Assembly: GCF_030704535.1 (NCBI RefSeq)
Contig: NC_081819.1
Coordinates: forward strand, 608,001 to 672,000
Direction: 5' to 3'
Source: Vitis vinifera
Lineage: Eukaryota; Streptophyta; Magnoliopsida; Vitales; Vitaceae
Length of the DNA: 64,000 nt
Part shown: positions 22,748 through 33,583 of the stretch, piece after piece
How positions within the stretch are numbered: the stretch's first letter is position 1
Layout of the letters: each line of letters opens with the position of its first letter
Made by a program: the position numbers and the translations under genes
The notes under the pieces: model-generated
Database searches by the model: none
What the model was told of the DNA's origin: nothing
The model's input: the letters and a program-made list of their open reading frames with translations, nothing else

Positions 22748-25700
22748 TTATAGTAAATACTGACCTTTACAGCATGCCAAATGATGATACCATCGTGCTG
22801 ATGAAGATGGTCTTGGTTTAGAGGATTCGTGTGGAAGGCCAAGTGTGTCATCGATGGAATCAATCTCTAGGTCAGGGATGTCCTTAACCTTCAGCCAATC
22901 TGGGCCTCCTCCGCCTTCCTTTCGGCATTGCTCCATCAGTAGGGGACATCCCTGAATAACCAAATGCTCAAGAGAGGTGGGGACTCCTTTCTCAGGCAAG
23001 CACTTGAGTTTGGGGCAGTCCTCGATGTAAAGATCCTTGAGGGAGGTGAGTCTCTTCAACACATCCACGGGACCAAGAGACTCAAGATTCAGGCACGAAC
23101 CAATCATCAAACATTCAAGTGTTATGGAGAGCCCTTCAGCAGGCAAACTCACAAGCTCGGGGCAGCTTTGGATGGACAGTAGTTTGAGAAATGTCAGATC
23201 TTGCAGCGGTGCTGCTTTTTGGGACAAGGACACAAGATCTTTGCAATTACGAATGTACAAAGCCTTGAGACCTGGAAGATGGGGCAATATTGGAAGAGAG
23301 GTTATATTTGAGATATTGGAAATGACCAAGGAGTAGAGGGAACTGGTTGCAGGTATTGCCTCCACCAGTTTTCCATCCTGACAAGCATCCAGCTCTAAAT
23401 GCTGAAGACGTTGGGAGAGCTCTGGGACTGGGAGGGCTGTCAATAACTCACACCCGCTGATCTCCAGCTTCTGTGGAGCAAAAGTGCGTGGCAATGCGGG
23501 CAGCTTGGGGCAGCAAATGATTTTCAATTCCAAGAGATGCTGGTAGGAGTGCATTTGGCCTATGGGTTGATTGAGACTGTTTAAAACAGTGCCTGAAATC
23601 TCCTGCCAATCTTCCAGAACTGGATTGTTCACTAGTATTAGAAACATCAGAGATGGGGTTACTGCAAGAGCCCTCAGGGAGTCACACTTTTTGATATTCA
23701 AAACTCTTAGGATAGGAAAGAACGAGTGTAACTTTCTGAGCTTGGGGCAGTTACTAATCTTTAGCGTATCCAGAGAAGGGAATTCCACCTCAGGCCAGTC
23801 CTCCAACTCTTGCATCCCTTTAATGCAAAGCTGTCGAAGGTGGGGTAACCGACCAAGTGAGAGGACTTTGCACTTTGTGCAATGCTTCAAGGAAACAGTT
23901 ACAAGCTTTTGGAGCAGTCCATCTCTCATCCAAACTGGTAATCTGGTGCCTCTGTAGTGACAAATCTGGAGCTCTTTGACGTTTGAGTGAGGCTGGAGGT
24001 CTTCCAGCACCGTCTCTTCAGCTGCTTGGTCTTCCGGGTCAGCATCTCTATTGCTCCATTCCAACACCAACTTGTCAAGGCTTTCTTTCTGGTTCAACTT
24101 CGCCTCCCTGGCATTAACTGCATTTTCAAGTTTTGAAATATGCAATGTTCCTGCAAGATACACCATGTCCTTCAGTTCTTCAATCCCAAATCCCTTCTCT
24201 GAGCCGGTATGAAACGCGTGCAAGTTCTGTAGACTGGTTAATTTTCCCATTCCTGGTGGCAACCTTGTAATCTTGTGCCAGAACATATCATCCAGCTCAA
24301 GATGCTGCAGGTTAATTAGCTTCCTGAGGTCCCTGGGCAATTCGAAAAGCCAAAGACACCCTAAGAGTTTCAGTGTCTGCAAATTGTAGAGGTTACATAA
24401 CGAGTCTGGAAGCCTTCGAATTTCAGTTTTGGAGAGGTCGAGATAGCGCAAGAGCTTCAACTTCTCAATTGATTGTGGCAGTTCCAAAATTGTGGAGGAA
24501 CTCAGATCCAACACACGGATGTATGTCATTGTATGGAACATGTTATCAAGGGCCTGCAGCTTCAAATCTTTCAAGTTCTCTTTGTGAAATAGAAGAGTGC
24601 GCAGCCTTTTGGATGCATTGATGAGCTTGATGAGAGGTTGCTCGACATCTTTACACAGCAGCGATGCATGACGAAAGTTAAACGGGTCAGAAATATTAGC
24701 ATCTTCCACTTGGCAGCAGTAAGGGCGGGAGACTTGTCTAGCCAAGTCATGGATAAGGTCATGCATCCTGTACCTCACCTTGTTGTCAACATTCAGAACT
24801 TGAAAGAAGGATCTCATTAACAGCTTATCAAAGCATTCAGTTCCAGTTTCCTGTCCACTTTCTTGAATGAAGCCTTCTGCCACCCAGAATTTGACCAGCT
24901 CTTTCTTATCAAAGATATATGCCTTGGGAAATATGGAACAGAAAGCATAACATTGCTTTAGATGAGAAGAAAGCTGGTCATAACTCAATTTCAGAGCAGG
25001 AATAATCCTAGGATTATCCCCCTCTGCATCCCATATATCATTTCTTAAGATCATCTGCCATTTTCCCACATCATCATTGCCTCGCAACAGACCTGCCATT
25101 ACTTTCACAGCCAGAGGCAAAAATTGGCACTTGCGAATGATGTTCTTACCAATGCTTTCCAATTCCCCCCGTCTTTCGCTGGACAAGTTACACTGTTCAA
25201 ATGCAATTTTCTGGAACAATGACCAACATTTTTCCTCAGGTAAACTGTCCAGCATGTAAGGATCCTGTGTGCCCATAATAGCGGAAACCTTGGAGGTTCG
25301 ACTGGTAATTAATACTTTACTTCCCCTTCCCCCTTGCTTTAAAATATTTTTAAGTGGCTCCCATTTCATATAATCATCATTCCAGACATTGTCCAGAACA
25401 AGTAGGAATTTTTTTCCTGCCAGGAACTCTAGGAAACGGGATTCTAGCAGGCTTAGGGATAAATTGAGGTCATACTTCATCTCAGTATGATACTCTATGA
25501 TGTCTTTGAGAATCCTAGAGAGGTCAAAATCAACGTTGACCGATACCCACATTCTGAACTCAAAACATTCTTTTACCCTCTCATCATTGTAGACGAGTTG
25601 GGCAAGAGTTGTTTTGCCCAGACCTCCCATACCAATGATGGGAATGACAGAAATCTCACCTTCTTTATCCAAGTCACCTGATAGCAACAATTCTACCATC

Positions 25701-26212
25701 TTATTTTTGTCATCTTCTCTACCAACAACAGTTGTGCTATCCACAAAAAAACCAGTTTGGGGGGCACGGTTTTGGGTCTCCGGGACACTATCATTATGGA
25801 CAAGTTGGAATTGTTTACTATTGTGATCAATTTCATCTAGTCTGGTTAAGATCTTCCTGATTTTACCAGCAATATCTCTTTGAAAGGAAAATTTACTTAC
25901 ACTAGAAGGAGGTTGACCCTGATTTCTGTTCCACAAATGAACTTCAGTCGAAAAAGCATCCAATACGTCTTCTGTGTCATAAGCTGCATCTTCAAGCTTT
26001 TCTAGCCAATCTTTCAGGGAAAGATTCGTCAGCTGCCTCTCCTCTGCATCTTTAAGCACGTTTTTGATTGTGCGTAAAGTTCCTTGGAGCTTTTCTATGT
26101 CTTTCTTAACACCATAGATCGCGTGAAACTCTTCGTTGATCAAGGAAAGGGCCTTTTTTATGGCCATGTCGACAATAGGAGCAACTAGGAGGGAAACGGC
26201 GCGATCAGCCAT
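22748..26212 (-). CDS. CC-NB-ARC-LRR disease-resistance protein (CNL1), 1154 aa
   Basis: A single long exon. Residues 1-160 form the Rx-type coiled coil with an EDVID-like DTEDVLDAF (79-87). The NB-ARC has P-loop GMGGLGKTT (194-202), RNBS-A (about 217-230), kinase-2 LLVLDNVW (270-277), RNBS-B GSKVLITSR (297-305), RNBS-D CYAFCSIFPK (421-430) and MHD (483-485). About 20 degenerate LRRs follow, rich in 'L..L.I..C..L..LP'. The C-terminus is basic and Ser/Pro-rich, ending WYHHLACC. Such proteins act as intracellular ATP-dependent immune switches that detect pathogen effectors. Two core motifs are unusual: the second kinase-2 aspartate is Asn (275), and the GLPLA motif reads FLPLA (364-368). The frame is intact, so the gene is probably expressed. 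A likely extra 3' exon is listed separately. It is divergent from the PP2 gene, with 522 bp between their start codons. Confidence 0.95.
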   Translation of the reverse strand: MADRAVSLLVAPIVDMAIKKALSLINEEFHAIYGVKKDIEKLQGTLRTIKNVLKDAEERQLTNLSLKDWLEKLEDAAYDTEDVLDAFSTEVHLWNRNQGQPPSSVSKFSFQRDIAGKIRKILTRLDEIDHNSKQFQLVHNDSVPETQNRAPQTGFFVDSTTVVGREDDKNKMVELLLSGDLDKEGEISVIPIIGMGGLGKTTLAQLVYNDERVKECFEFRMWVSVNVDFDLSRILKDIIEYHTEMKYDLNLSLSLLESRFLEFLAGKKFLLVLDNVWNDDYMKWEPLKNILKQGGRGSKVLITSRTSKVSAIMGTQDPYMLDSLPEEKCWSLFQKIAFEQCNLSSERRGELESIGKNIIRKCQFLPLAVKVMAGLLRGNDDVGKWQMILRNDIWDAEGDNPRIIPALKLSYDQLSSHLKQCYAFCSIFPKAYIFDKKELVKFWVAEGFIQESGQETGTECFDKLLMRSFFQVLNVDNKVRYRMHDLIHDLARQVSRPYCCQVEDANISDPFNFRHASLLCKDVEQPLIKLINASKRLRTLLFHKENLKDLKLQALDNMFHTMTYIRVLDLSSSTILELPQSIEKLKLLRYLDLSKTEIRRLPDSLCNLYNLQTLKLLGCLWLFELPRDLRKLINLQHLELDDMFWHKITRLPPGMGKLTSLQNLHAFHTGSEKGFGIEELKDMVYLAGTLHISKLENAVNAREAKLNQKESLDKLVLEWSNRDADPEDQAAEETVLEDLQPHSNVKELQICHYRGTRLPVWMRDGLLQKLVTVSLKHCTKCKVLSLGRLPHLRQLCIKGMQELEDWPEVEFPSLDTLKISNCPKLRKLHSFFPILRVLNIKKCDSLRALAVTPSLMFLILVNNPVLEDWQEISGTVLNSLNQPIGQMHSYQHLLELKIICCPKLPALPRTFAPQKLEISGCELLTALPVPELSQRLQHLELDACQDGKLVEAIPATSSLYSLVISNISNITSLPILPHLPGLKALYIRNCKDLVSLSQKAAPLQDLTFLKLLSIQSCPELVSLPAEGLSITLECLMIGSCLNLESLGPVDVLKRLTSLKDLYIEDCPKLKCLPEKGVPTSLEHLVIQGCPLLMEQCRKEGGGGPDWLKVKDIPDLEIDSIDDTLGLPHESSKPRPSSSARWYHHLACCKGQYLL

Positions 26213-26298
26213 AGTTTTTTGATTGCCTGATGAAACAAGGGAAACTTAAAGGGATGGAGAGAATGAAACTAGAATGCCTTTGAACTGGAAGTGTATGC

Positions 26299-26307
26299 TA
26301 TATATAT
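26299..26307 (-). promoter_or_regulatory. Candidate TATA box of CNL1
   Basis: TATATATAG on the minus strand about 90 bp before the CNL1 ATG, a normal distance given a short leader. Confidence 0.5.
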
Positions 26308-26734
26308 GTAAGAATGGCTCCAAGTAAATGCAGATTTCTGTGAAGTTTCTTGGAAATGTGGGGCACTTTCACGTCTTAACGCGTTATGGATCACTTGTCC
26401 TATAGAAAAGTCGAGTCCCCACACGTTTTGGGTCAGTCATTCTACATATTATAATGCATGGGTAAGGTAGAAAACTGTCACTATGACCCGCCAAGTTTGA
26501 TTTTTTCTGCCGAAAACTGCTAGGCAGGTGGCTTAGAAATTCCCAAGTCAATTAAAGAGTCTCTGGAAGGGAGTTGGAACTAAAGGGGCAGCTTCTATGC
26601 CCCTTCTGAGCATTCAAGAGGAAAAAGGAATTGTTAAGATATTTAAGTTTATTATTATCCAGTTATTCGGCTATACAGATAGAAAGTGGTTGTTGTGGAG
26701 GTTTGAGGCATTGAATTGATTTCATCATTCAATC

Positions 26735-27524
26735 ATGAAGAAGAAGATAGCAGATGTTAGCAACAAGAATGAAGTCTTCCTTGAGCACAAGAGAATGGTC
26801 AGTGCCACCTTTCTTTGAGCCCATTTTGGTTTATTAATCTTGGATCAATATATGTAAAGAGTTTTTGCTGTAATCTTTTATATGGCTTTATGCTCATACA
26901 GAAGAGATGGATGATTTCTTTTTCCTTTCTCTTAATGCTCATACAGAAGAGATGGACTGATAACAAGTCTGGTGGTGTCTGCTATATGTTATATGCAAGG
27001 GCACTCTTTATAACTTGGGGTACACGTGAACACTGGAATTGGAATTGTTTCAAAGAAACAGGGTGAGACATTTTTCATTTGCATGTATGTTAACTGTTCC
27101 TGTTGACAGGCCCCTACCATATACTTACTATAATCAAGATCTATTTTCAATTTCCAGTGAAGAAAACATCGAGGTAGCGAAACTTAGTCATGTGTGTTGG
27201 CTGGATGTGAGAGGAAAATTGAAGATGTCGGAGCTGTCACCCGGAATTGTTTACGGCGTATTCTATCAAGTTAAGTTGACAAAGGGGGGATCTGGATGGG
27301 AACTCCCACTTACTCTGAGATTATCACTCCCAGATGGAAGAGTTCAACATCGCCAAGTGAGTCTTCGACAGAAGCCCAGAGGAGAGTGGATAGAGCTGAA
27401 TGTTGGCAATTTCCAAACACAAGAAGGAGAAAGCAGAGAAGTGTGCTTTGATCTTTATGAACATGGAGGACATTGGAAAAATGGTCTTATTGTCAAAGGC
27501 GCCATTCTCAAGCCAAGGAATTGA
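26735..27524 (+). CDS. Phloem protein 2-like (PP2-A type lectin), 3 exons
   Basis: Exons are 26735-26797, 26947-27062 and 27110-27524. All introns are GT-AG and all phases agree, giving 197 residues. Exon 2 encodes the conserved GGVCYMLYARAL.ITWG..R.HW block. Exon 3 holds most of the PP2 domain (VCWLDVRGK, LSPGI.YGVFY, LPLTLRLSLPDG, RQVSLRQKPRGEWIELNVG, LYEHGGHWK.GLIVKGA). PP2 proteins are sugar-binding lectins of phloem sap, linked to defence. Exon 2 has two possible acceptors 45 nt apart (after 26901 or 26946) because a 22-bp block is duplicated; both keep the frame. It lies head-to-head with CNL1. A relic first exon of a sister copy lies at 40414. Confidence 0.85.
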
Positions 27525-28116
27525 GTGCGCCAACATAAAATAAGAAGATAATGCTCTACTCATGTTTTCTTGTTTTGTTTTTGAAGTCGGCATAATCTTT
27601 TTCTCTTTCTTTCTTTCTACCTTATCTCAGTGATCTTTTTGGATCAACTTTTTTCAGTGGCCAGCTCTTTCCAACTCTAGCTCTATGATTTTCATATATT
27701 TGATTTTTCATCCTCATTATCCAACTCTTGGATTGCTATCTGTTTGAAAACCTTCATCTGCTTCTGCTTCTCTAAGAACGTCTTGAATCAATATCGTTTT
27801 AAGAGAGACTTGACAGTTTATCCAGGCCTCTCTTGAGGTTAAGGGCCCATAATCCCTTTCTATGACCTTTTCTACAATGACTTCCATATAAGGGGTAAAG
27901 TGTAAAGCATGAAGCATGAAGGGTACATTCTCAAAAATTGTACATTGCATATGATTATAAAGTATGAAGGGTATATTGTTCGATTTTAAACTCGATGGGG
28001 CAATGTGCAAAACACGGTATAGGTTGAGGGGGTAAAGTGTAATAAACCCAAAAAATTTTATCACCTCAAATTTTAAAATTGCTAAAAGTGAATATTTAAA
28101 AAAAAGAGTAAAATAA

Positions 28117-28155
<39 letters not shown>

Positions 28156-29771
28156 AGATGTTATATTTTTATATAAAAAAAATTTATTTAAAAAAAAACA
28201 TGAAGTTCATTTGAACATATTTTATTTTTATTTCTATTTTTCTAGAAACCCAACCAATGATGTATGGAAAGACAGTGAGCCAAGTCAAAAAGCAAAAATG
28301 AAACCATTTAACAAAAGATTTCCTAAATCAGGATCTCCAACACATTCATAATCATCACAACAGATTTATTGGAATAAAAAAGAAAAAGAAAAAAAGACCT
28401 CAATGTAATAATGAAAACACAAAAGCAAATCATAGTTAATATACCAAAAACACCCATGGAAATGTTGTCTAGTCAAGTGGCATTCATGTGATTTACAAAT
28501 TTTGTTTTTTCATATTTTGATAAAGTCACATTCGTTGTTGTTTGATTCTTTGATTGAATGATTCTGTAGATCGCAAAACAAATTCGTCAACCAACCTTTT
28601 TTCATTTCCAGTACAAAGTTCAAAATGCCTCATATATATCCTGGTAGAATAACTTGAGACTTATTATGGCTGCTCGAGAAAATGATGAAAAGAAAAGAAA
28701 TTTCAGTTGTCTAGGATCAAAATTAGTTTTTCCACCATCCAATGAAAAAGAGCCTTATTGCTACCTAACCAGGATACCTCGTTTGCTTCTCAAGGGCATG
28801 TTATGGGTCCTTTAACTTTGGAAAACATTCAATGACTTCAACCGTATTCCAAGACGTTTTTAAGCATTAATAATAAGTAGGTGGACCTGAAAGTAATGTG
28901 AAAGTGGATTGAGCGTCTTAAAATGCAGCTTACGATTTACATGATGCAACCAGGTATCACGGGATAAAGGAACAGCTTTCGGCCAAATACAAAGGTTTGA
29001 TCAGATTAGAATAAGGGCAGTGTTTTGACGATTTCTCCTATGAGGCATAATTAATTGCAGAGCATGTGTCATCATCATGTAACCACTCTCGCATTAGCCA
29101 GCCAATCGGTCGAGTAATTCAAACCAAAATGAACCTGCTGCCATGTATGAACGGAAATTGATTTCAAAGTCATTGAGATTCTTTGTGTTATATAATAATA
29201 ATAGTGGAGGGATGCTTTACCAAGTATCCTTTAAACAACACCATTGTGGGTCTTCCTCTTCCTCTTCTCCATGTGCAAACAACCACCATAAGACTTAAAA
29301 AAATATGAAAATTAATGTTAGTAAAAGAATAATGACATAAGATAGTGTCGTTATGACACAAGTAAATTTGAGGGTATACCCCACACGTCATCTATTTGTT
29401 AATTGAATTTCATAAACAAATTTCTTTGGACCACATTTCATTCACAAATGAGGGCTATTGCGTGTTGGAAACCATCATCCACCGGCCTTCCACTTGCCTC
29501 GCTTTCTTTTTCCTTCTTTTTTCCCCACTTGTTTACTTTTTAAATTTAAATAGTTAGCATCGGAAACTCATCCCTCCAAAAACAGTCTCAATTTCCATCC
29601 AACATTCGAATTTCTCTTTGGTTTTGGCCCAAGAATGTTTGCAACTTCTCTTCTAAGTCTTATTGCTTCCATAGCGAGGTTATCTCCATTGCTTGTTAAA
29701 GGGATCTTACGTACGGTTCCTTGCCTTCAAGGATGACATAGAAAAACTTTCAACTACCTTAATCATAATAT
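27525..29771. other. AT-rich intergenic DNA, no gene seen
   Basis: The region holds the 3' flank of PP2 and a (TA)n tract at 28119-28148. A 115-codon minus-strand open frame at 27717-28064 has no recognisable domain and simple composition. No supported gene. Confidence 0.55.
28119..28148. repeat. (TA)n microsatellite
   Basis: About 15 TA units. Confidence 0.9.
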
Positions 29772-29776
29772 AGAAA

Positions 29777-30263
29777 TGTTAGGAAGTGTCCCAAATTTCA
29801 AAGTAGTAAAGATTTATTTTTTTGTAAAGAATATTTCCTAAGTTAATTTATTATTATAATATTAGATTTTTTTATAGAATAAGGAAAATTGTTGGAAATA
29901 TCTCTACAAATATTCTAGGTTTTGAGGGGAAAAAATCATGAGATGGAGATAGACTTATAAAGACTAAATAAGATGGATAAAGATGTGAGGGAGAAGGAAA
30001 GATACCTAATGGAGTGAGGAAGCTCATGGTAGAGTATGGATACAAGGAGTGGGGAAATATAAGATGTCTCGGAAACCCAACAGTAATACTAGTTTTATCC
30101 TCTATAATGTTCTTTATTGTATAGTGAAAAGATTCTTTCTCATCCGTGGATGTAGGTATGTTTGGTTTAACCACGTTAAAACCCTTATGCACTGTATGTG
30201 ATTATTTTATCTTTGTATTATTTATCTAATGTTGTTTGCATTAAAGCTTCTGCTAGCACAACT
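29777..30263 (+). repeat. Solo LTR of the TRIM family, TSD AGAAA
   Basis: 487 bp starting TGTTAGGAAGTGTCC, colinear throughout with the reverse complement of the 499-bp TRIM LTRs at 13556 and 14243, but more diverged. AGAAA flanks it at 29772-29776 and 30264-30268. The right end has mutated away from the usual ..ACTACA. No internal TRIM sequence remains. Confidence 0.85.
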
Positions 30264-30828
30264 AGAAATATATTTTCTTTTGGCATCTATAAAAAAAATA
30301 AAAAAATACAATCAATCAAGTGATATCATGCTTCATACTTTCATAAATTTCATTGTTCATACTTTAATTTCATTTATTTGTACATTTGTACTTTAATATC
30401 ATTTGTTTATACCCTTATTTGATAATCTAAATCTTATATTACATTTGTACTTTAATATCATTTATTTGATTTGATAATCTAAATCAATCAAGTGTAAATG
30501 ACTTTCTTGAAAATTAAATACAAACAAAATTGAATCAATATTAAAAGTAAATTCAAAGTTCTTTTAGGTAAATAAATTGAAGTCATCAACTAAAAATTAT
30601 TTTTTTAATGCAAATAAATTCTTTTAAAATTTCTCAAAATTGCTTCGTGACATTTGAATTAATATTTTTTTTAATTAACTTAATAAATTGATTCATGTCT
30701 TTTTCTTTTTATTTATTTTGCATATTCTTGTAATTTAACTTTACCATGACTTGTACAAATTCATTTGTATGATTTTTTTTTCTCAGTATCCATGATCAAT
30801 TAATTAATTGTTATAGTTTCTTCCATTC
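30264..30828. other. AT-rich DNA with short tandem units
   Basis: Around 30345-30500 a loosely repeated unit (ACATTTGTACTTTAATATCA with variants, and TTTGATAATCTAAATC) occurs two to three times. No gene. Confidence 0.5.
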
Positions 30829-31079
30829 GTTTAGTAGATACCATAAGTATACAAGTTTAGAGGGGTGCTATGACTTACCACTATACTTTCCCAATAGGTA
30901 ACCTGACCCCCCAGACCTAGACTCGATTTTTCGCAAACTTGTTTTTCCTTTAAGAATCACACTTAGAGTTTTTTTTCCCCTTTAAACTCTAAAAACAAAT
31001 TTCAAAAAAATCGATTTCACAAATAAAAAGCGAGTCTTACTGTTCAAGTGAGGATGCATGTGAAAACTATAGGTCTACA
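30829..31079 (+). repeat. LTR end fragment related to unit C
   Basis: Shares CCCAATAGGTAACCTGA, CTAGACTCG, AATAAAAAGCGAGTCT and the terminal GGTCTACA with 16780-17067. Only the 3' quarter of an LTR is present; no target duplication found. Confidence 0.7.
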
Positions 31080-31400
31080 AATATATTAATTCTTTAACAA
31101 AACAATTTCAAAATTTCTAGTATTATTCTTAAATTATTTTTTAGAGTTTTTTCCGACAATTTCATGATTTTTGATTAATTTTTTGTTTATCATTATTTTG
31201 TATTAAAATATCCACCAATATTTATCGATATATCCATAAAATCAAATTATCTGTATATCCATAAAATTAAGTTATCGATGTTTCTGTCAATATCAATATT
31301 TTTATCCTTGTTATAACTAAAAATATTTAAATTTTTTTAAACATTTTAAAAGTTTTTTACTTATATATACTAAATGAATAATACAACAACAAACAATCTC
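31080..31400 (-). repeat. AT-rich dispersed repeat, inverted copy of 39150-39480
   Basis: The reverse complement of 31110-31320 matches 39150-39360 over blocks such as TATTGATA..GATAACTT.ATTTTA.GGATATA and ATGATAAA. Probably a dispersed non-autonomous element; ends not defined. Confidence 0.55.
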
Positions 31401-31945
31401 ACACTTAATAGATGATATTTGTGGAAAACCATTTATAGAGTCTCCCTAAAACAAATTATTGTAAATGCAGCAAATCAATCGGAAATAGAGAAAATTCGCT
31501 AATTCTAAAAGAACATGTACATACTTTTACTTTAACTAGATGTTATTTTTTCCCAAGGGTCTTACATTGATTGACACATAAACTCCTCTTCACATCTATG
31601 ATGCAACACCCATGGGCTCCTTAGTGACCACCTCAATGAATTCAAGGGATGCAATCAATCAACTACCATAATTGATCAAATTAATAATAGGCTTTAAAAA
31701 TATTGGAGAGGGATAGAAATAACAATAATAAATTCTAGGAGGGAGTGTAATAATTTAACCAATAGGTGTATTTGTAGATGAAAAACCATCACTGTCTTGG
31801 CAAATTATAGTAATAAATTAACTTAACAAAAACATACTAGTTCGAAAATCTAACCAAAAATAGAAAATTGCACAAAAATAGACATGCCTTGAGTGTTCTG
31901 CAAGGTCAGTTAGGCGCTAAGAGTGCTTGAGAACTCTATGAGGGT
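31401..31945. other. Intergenic DNA, nothing recognised
   Basis: No coding frame or clear repeat. Confidence 0.5.
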
Positions 31946-32146
31946 GCTTGTGTAATGCCCCAAACCCAATTTAAGGGTAAAATTGTAATTTAGAAATTAA
32001 TAATTAATTAAAGTAATTTTATAAGGGTAAAAAGGTTTTTTTTTTTTTTTTTTTTTTGTATTTAAAACCCCTAGGTATAAATTAGATTTTTCCTATCCTT
32101 TTTATTCAGAAAACCCTTTTACATAGAGACCAGAAAGATCAGAGAG

Positions 32147-33583
32147 CATAGAGTTGAAGATTTGGAGATCAATTTTTTAGGTAAGATTTTTAATCCTTAA
32201 ATTAACATCTTATTTAGTTAATTAGTTTTGAACACTTTAGATATTCTTTGGAATATTTCAATTTTGATTAGAGTTCGTTTAATTAATTTCTAGGTCAAAA
32301 AGATTAAAAATTTATGAACATAGTTTGATCTATTATTGGAGATCGATAAATTTGATTACTTAAATGAATAGATCTAGATAAAAAAGAAAAAAAAAATTAT
32401 ATAGTTTCAGATGTGAAAATTACATAAAATTTGTGAGTATGGAGGTTAAAAGTTTTGACTTTAGAGAGGAGAAAAAAAATGATGAAAGATGCGTGTTGGC
32501 AGGAAGGATTAGGCATGTTGAAAAAAAAAAAAAAAAAACTAAGAAATGGCCTGCACATTGACCTAGGAAAGGAAAAAAAAATGGTATTTTGGTAAACAAT
32601 GAGGAAGAAAAGGACGTTGATGGCTTGGAAGAGAAATAGGTTAAGGTGTTGTTGGGTATTGAAATTAATAATAATAATAATAATAATAAGAAGAAGAAGA
32701 AGAAGAAGAAGAAGAAAAAAAAAAAAATAATAATAATAATGAATGGAGTTGGTATAGAGTTGTTGGAAAAAAAATATAAAAAAAATATATAGCGTATTTG
32801 TTAAGTTTCCGTAGGAGATTTAAATAATAGTAGTAATAGTTTAATGTAAATAAATATTCTTAAAAGATTTAATTTAGATAAGATAGAAAAAAGAAATAAA
32901 TTATTGTTTAGGAAGTTGAAAATAATATTGGATGGTAATAATATTAATATGATAAATTAATTAGGATTCTTAATACTAAATAAAATATTTTTAGGATTGT
33001 CAAATTTATATATTTAGATAAATAATCAATAATCAATATTGTGTATGATATTATGTTAGGTGAGGAGGAAATTCTTCAGAGTTAAATACTTCAAGATTTT
33101 GAGTGCTTCTTCAAGGTAAATGAAATTAGTGCAGATTTTTATAAAAGAAAATAATTTTTTTTTTAAATTGTATTTTGAAATGTGTAAAAATATTATTTTT
33201 ATCTTGTTGCATGGATCAAACATGTGTTTTGTATAGAAAGTATATTTGAGAATTTTCTTTGTTTATGAAAAATGAAAAATTGGGGAGATATGATGTTTTG
33301 TTTAGTAAGTTTGAATTAATAAAATAAAGTGTTTGACTTTAGATTATATGATCCTACTCAACGGGTTATAATTGTTGACATTTTCGGCCCTAATAAATTT
33401 GTTATAATAGTTGATATTATATGACCCTATTCAACAGGTTATAATAGTTGACCTTATGACCATAATCAACTGGTTATAATAGTTGATCTTATGGTCATAG
33501 TCAGCGGGTTATAATTGTTGACATTTGGTTTTGTTCACCTTAAATGAAACAAATTTGAAACTAATTACTCAATTGTGAATTCC
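32147..33583 (+). repeat. Internal tandem duplication, unit 1
   Basis: Starts CATAGAGTTGAAGATTTGG and is repeated from 33584 with a period of 1,437 bp. It includes AAT/AAG microsatellites (32669-32735) and a degenerate minisatellite (33352-33525). Confidence 0.9.
33352..33525 (+). repeat. Minisatellite around GGTTATAATAGTTGA
   Basis: Five degenerate units of about 35-40 bp, each with a GGTTATAAT(A/T)GTTGA core alternating with CCxxAxTCAAC; repeated in unit 2 at 34778-34920. Confidence 0.75.

Noticed and set aside
22964..25826. Plus-strand open frames opposite CNL1 (e.g. 23037-23336, 23571-23957, 25614-25826)
   Set aside because: Shadows of the LRR and NB-ARC coding sequence; no domain, no own promoter.
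27717..28064. 115-codon minus-strand open frame
   Set aside because: No recognisable domain, AT-rich, no splice or promoter support.
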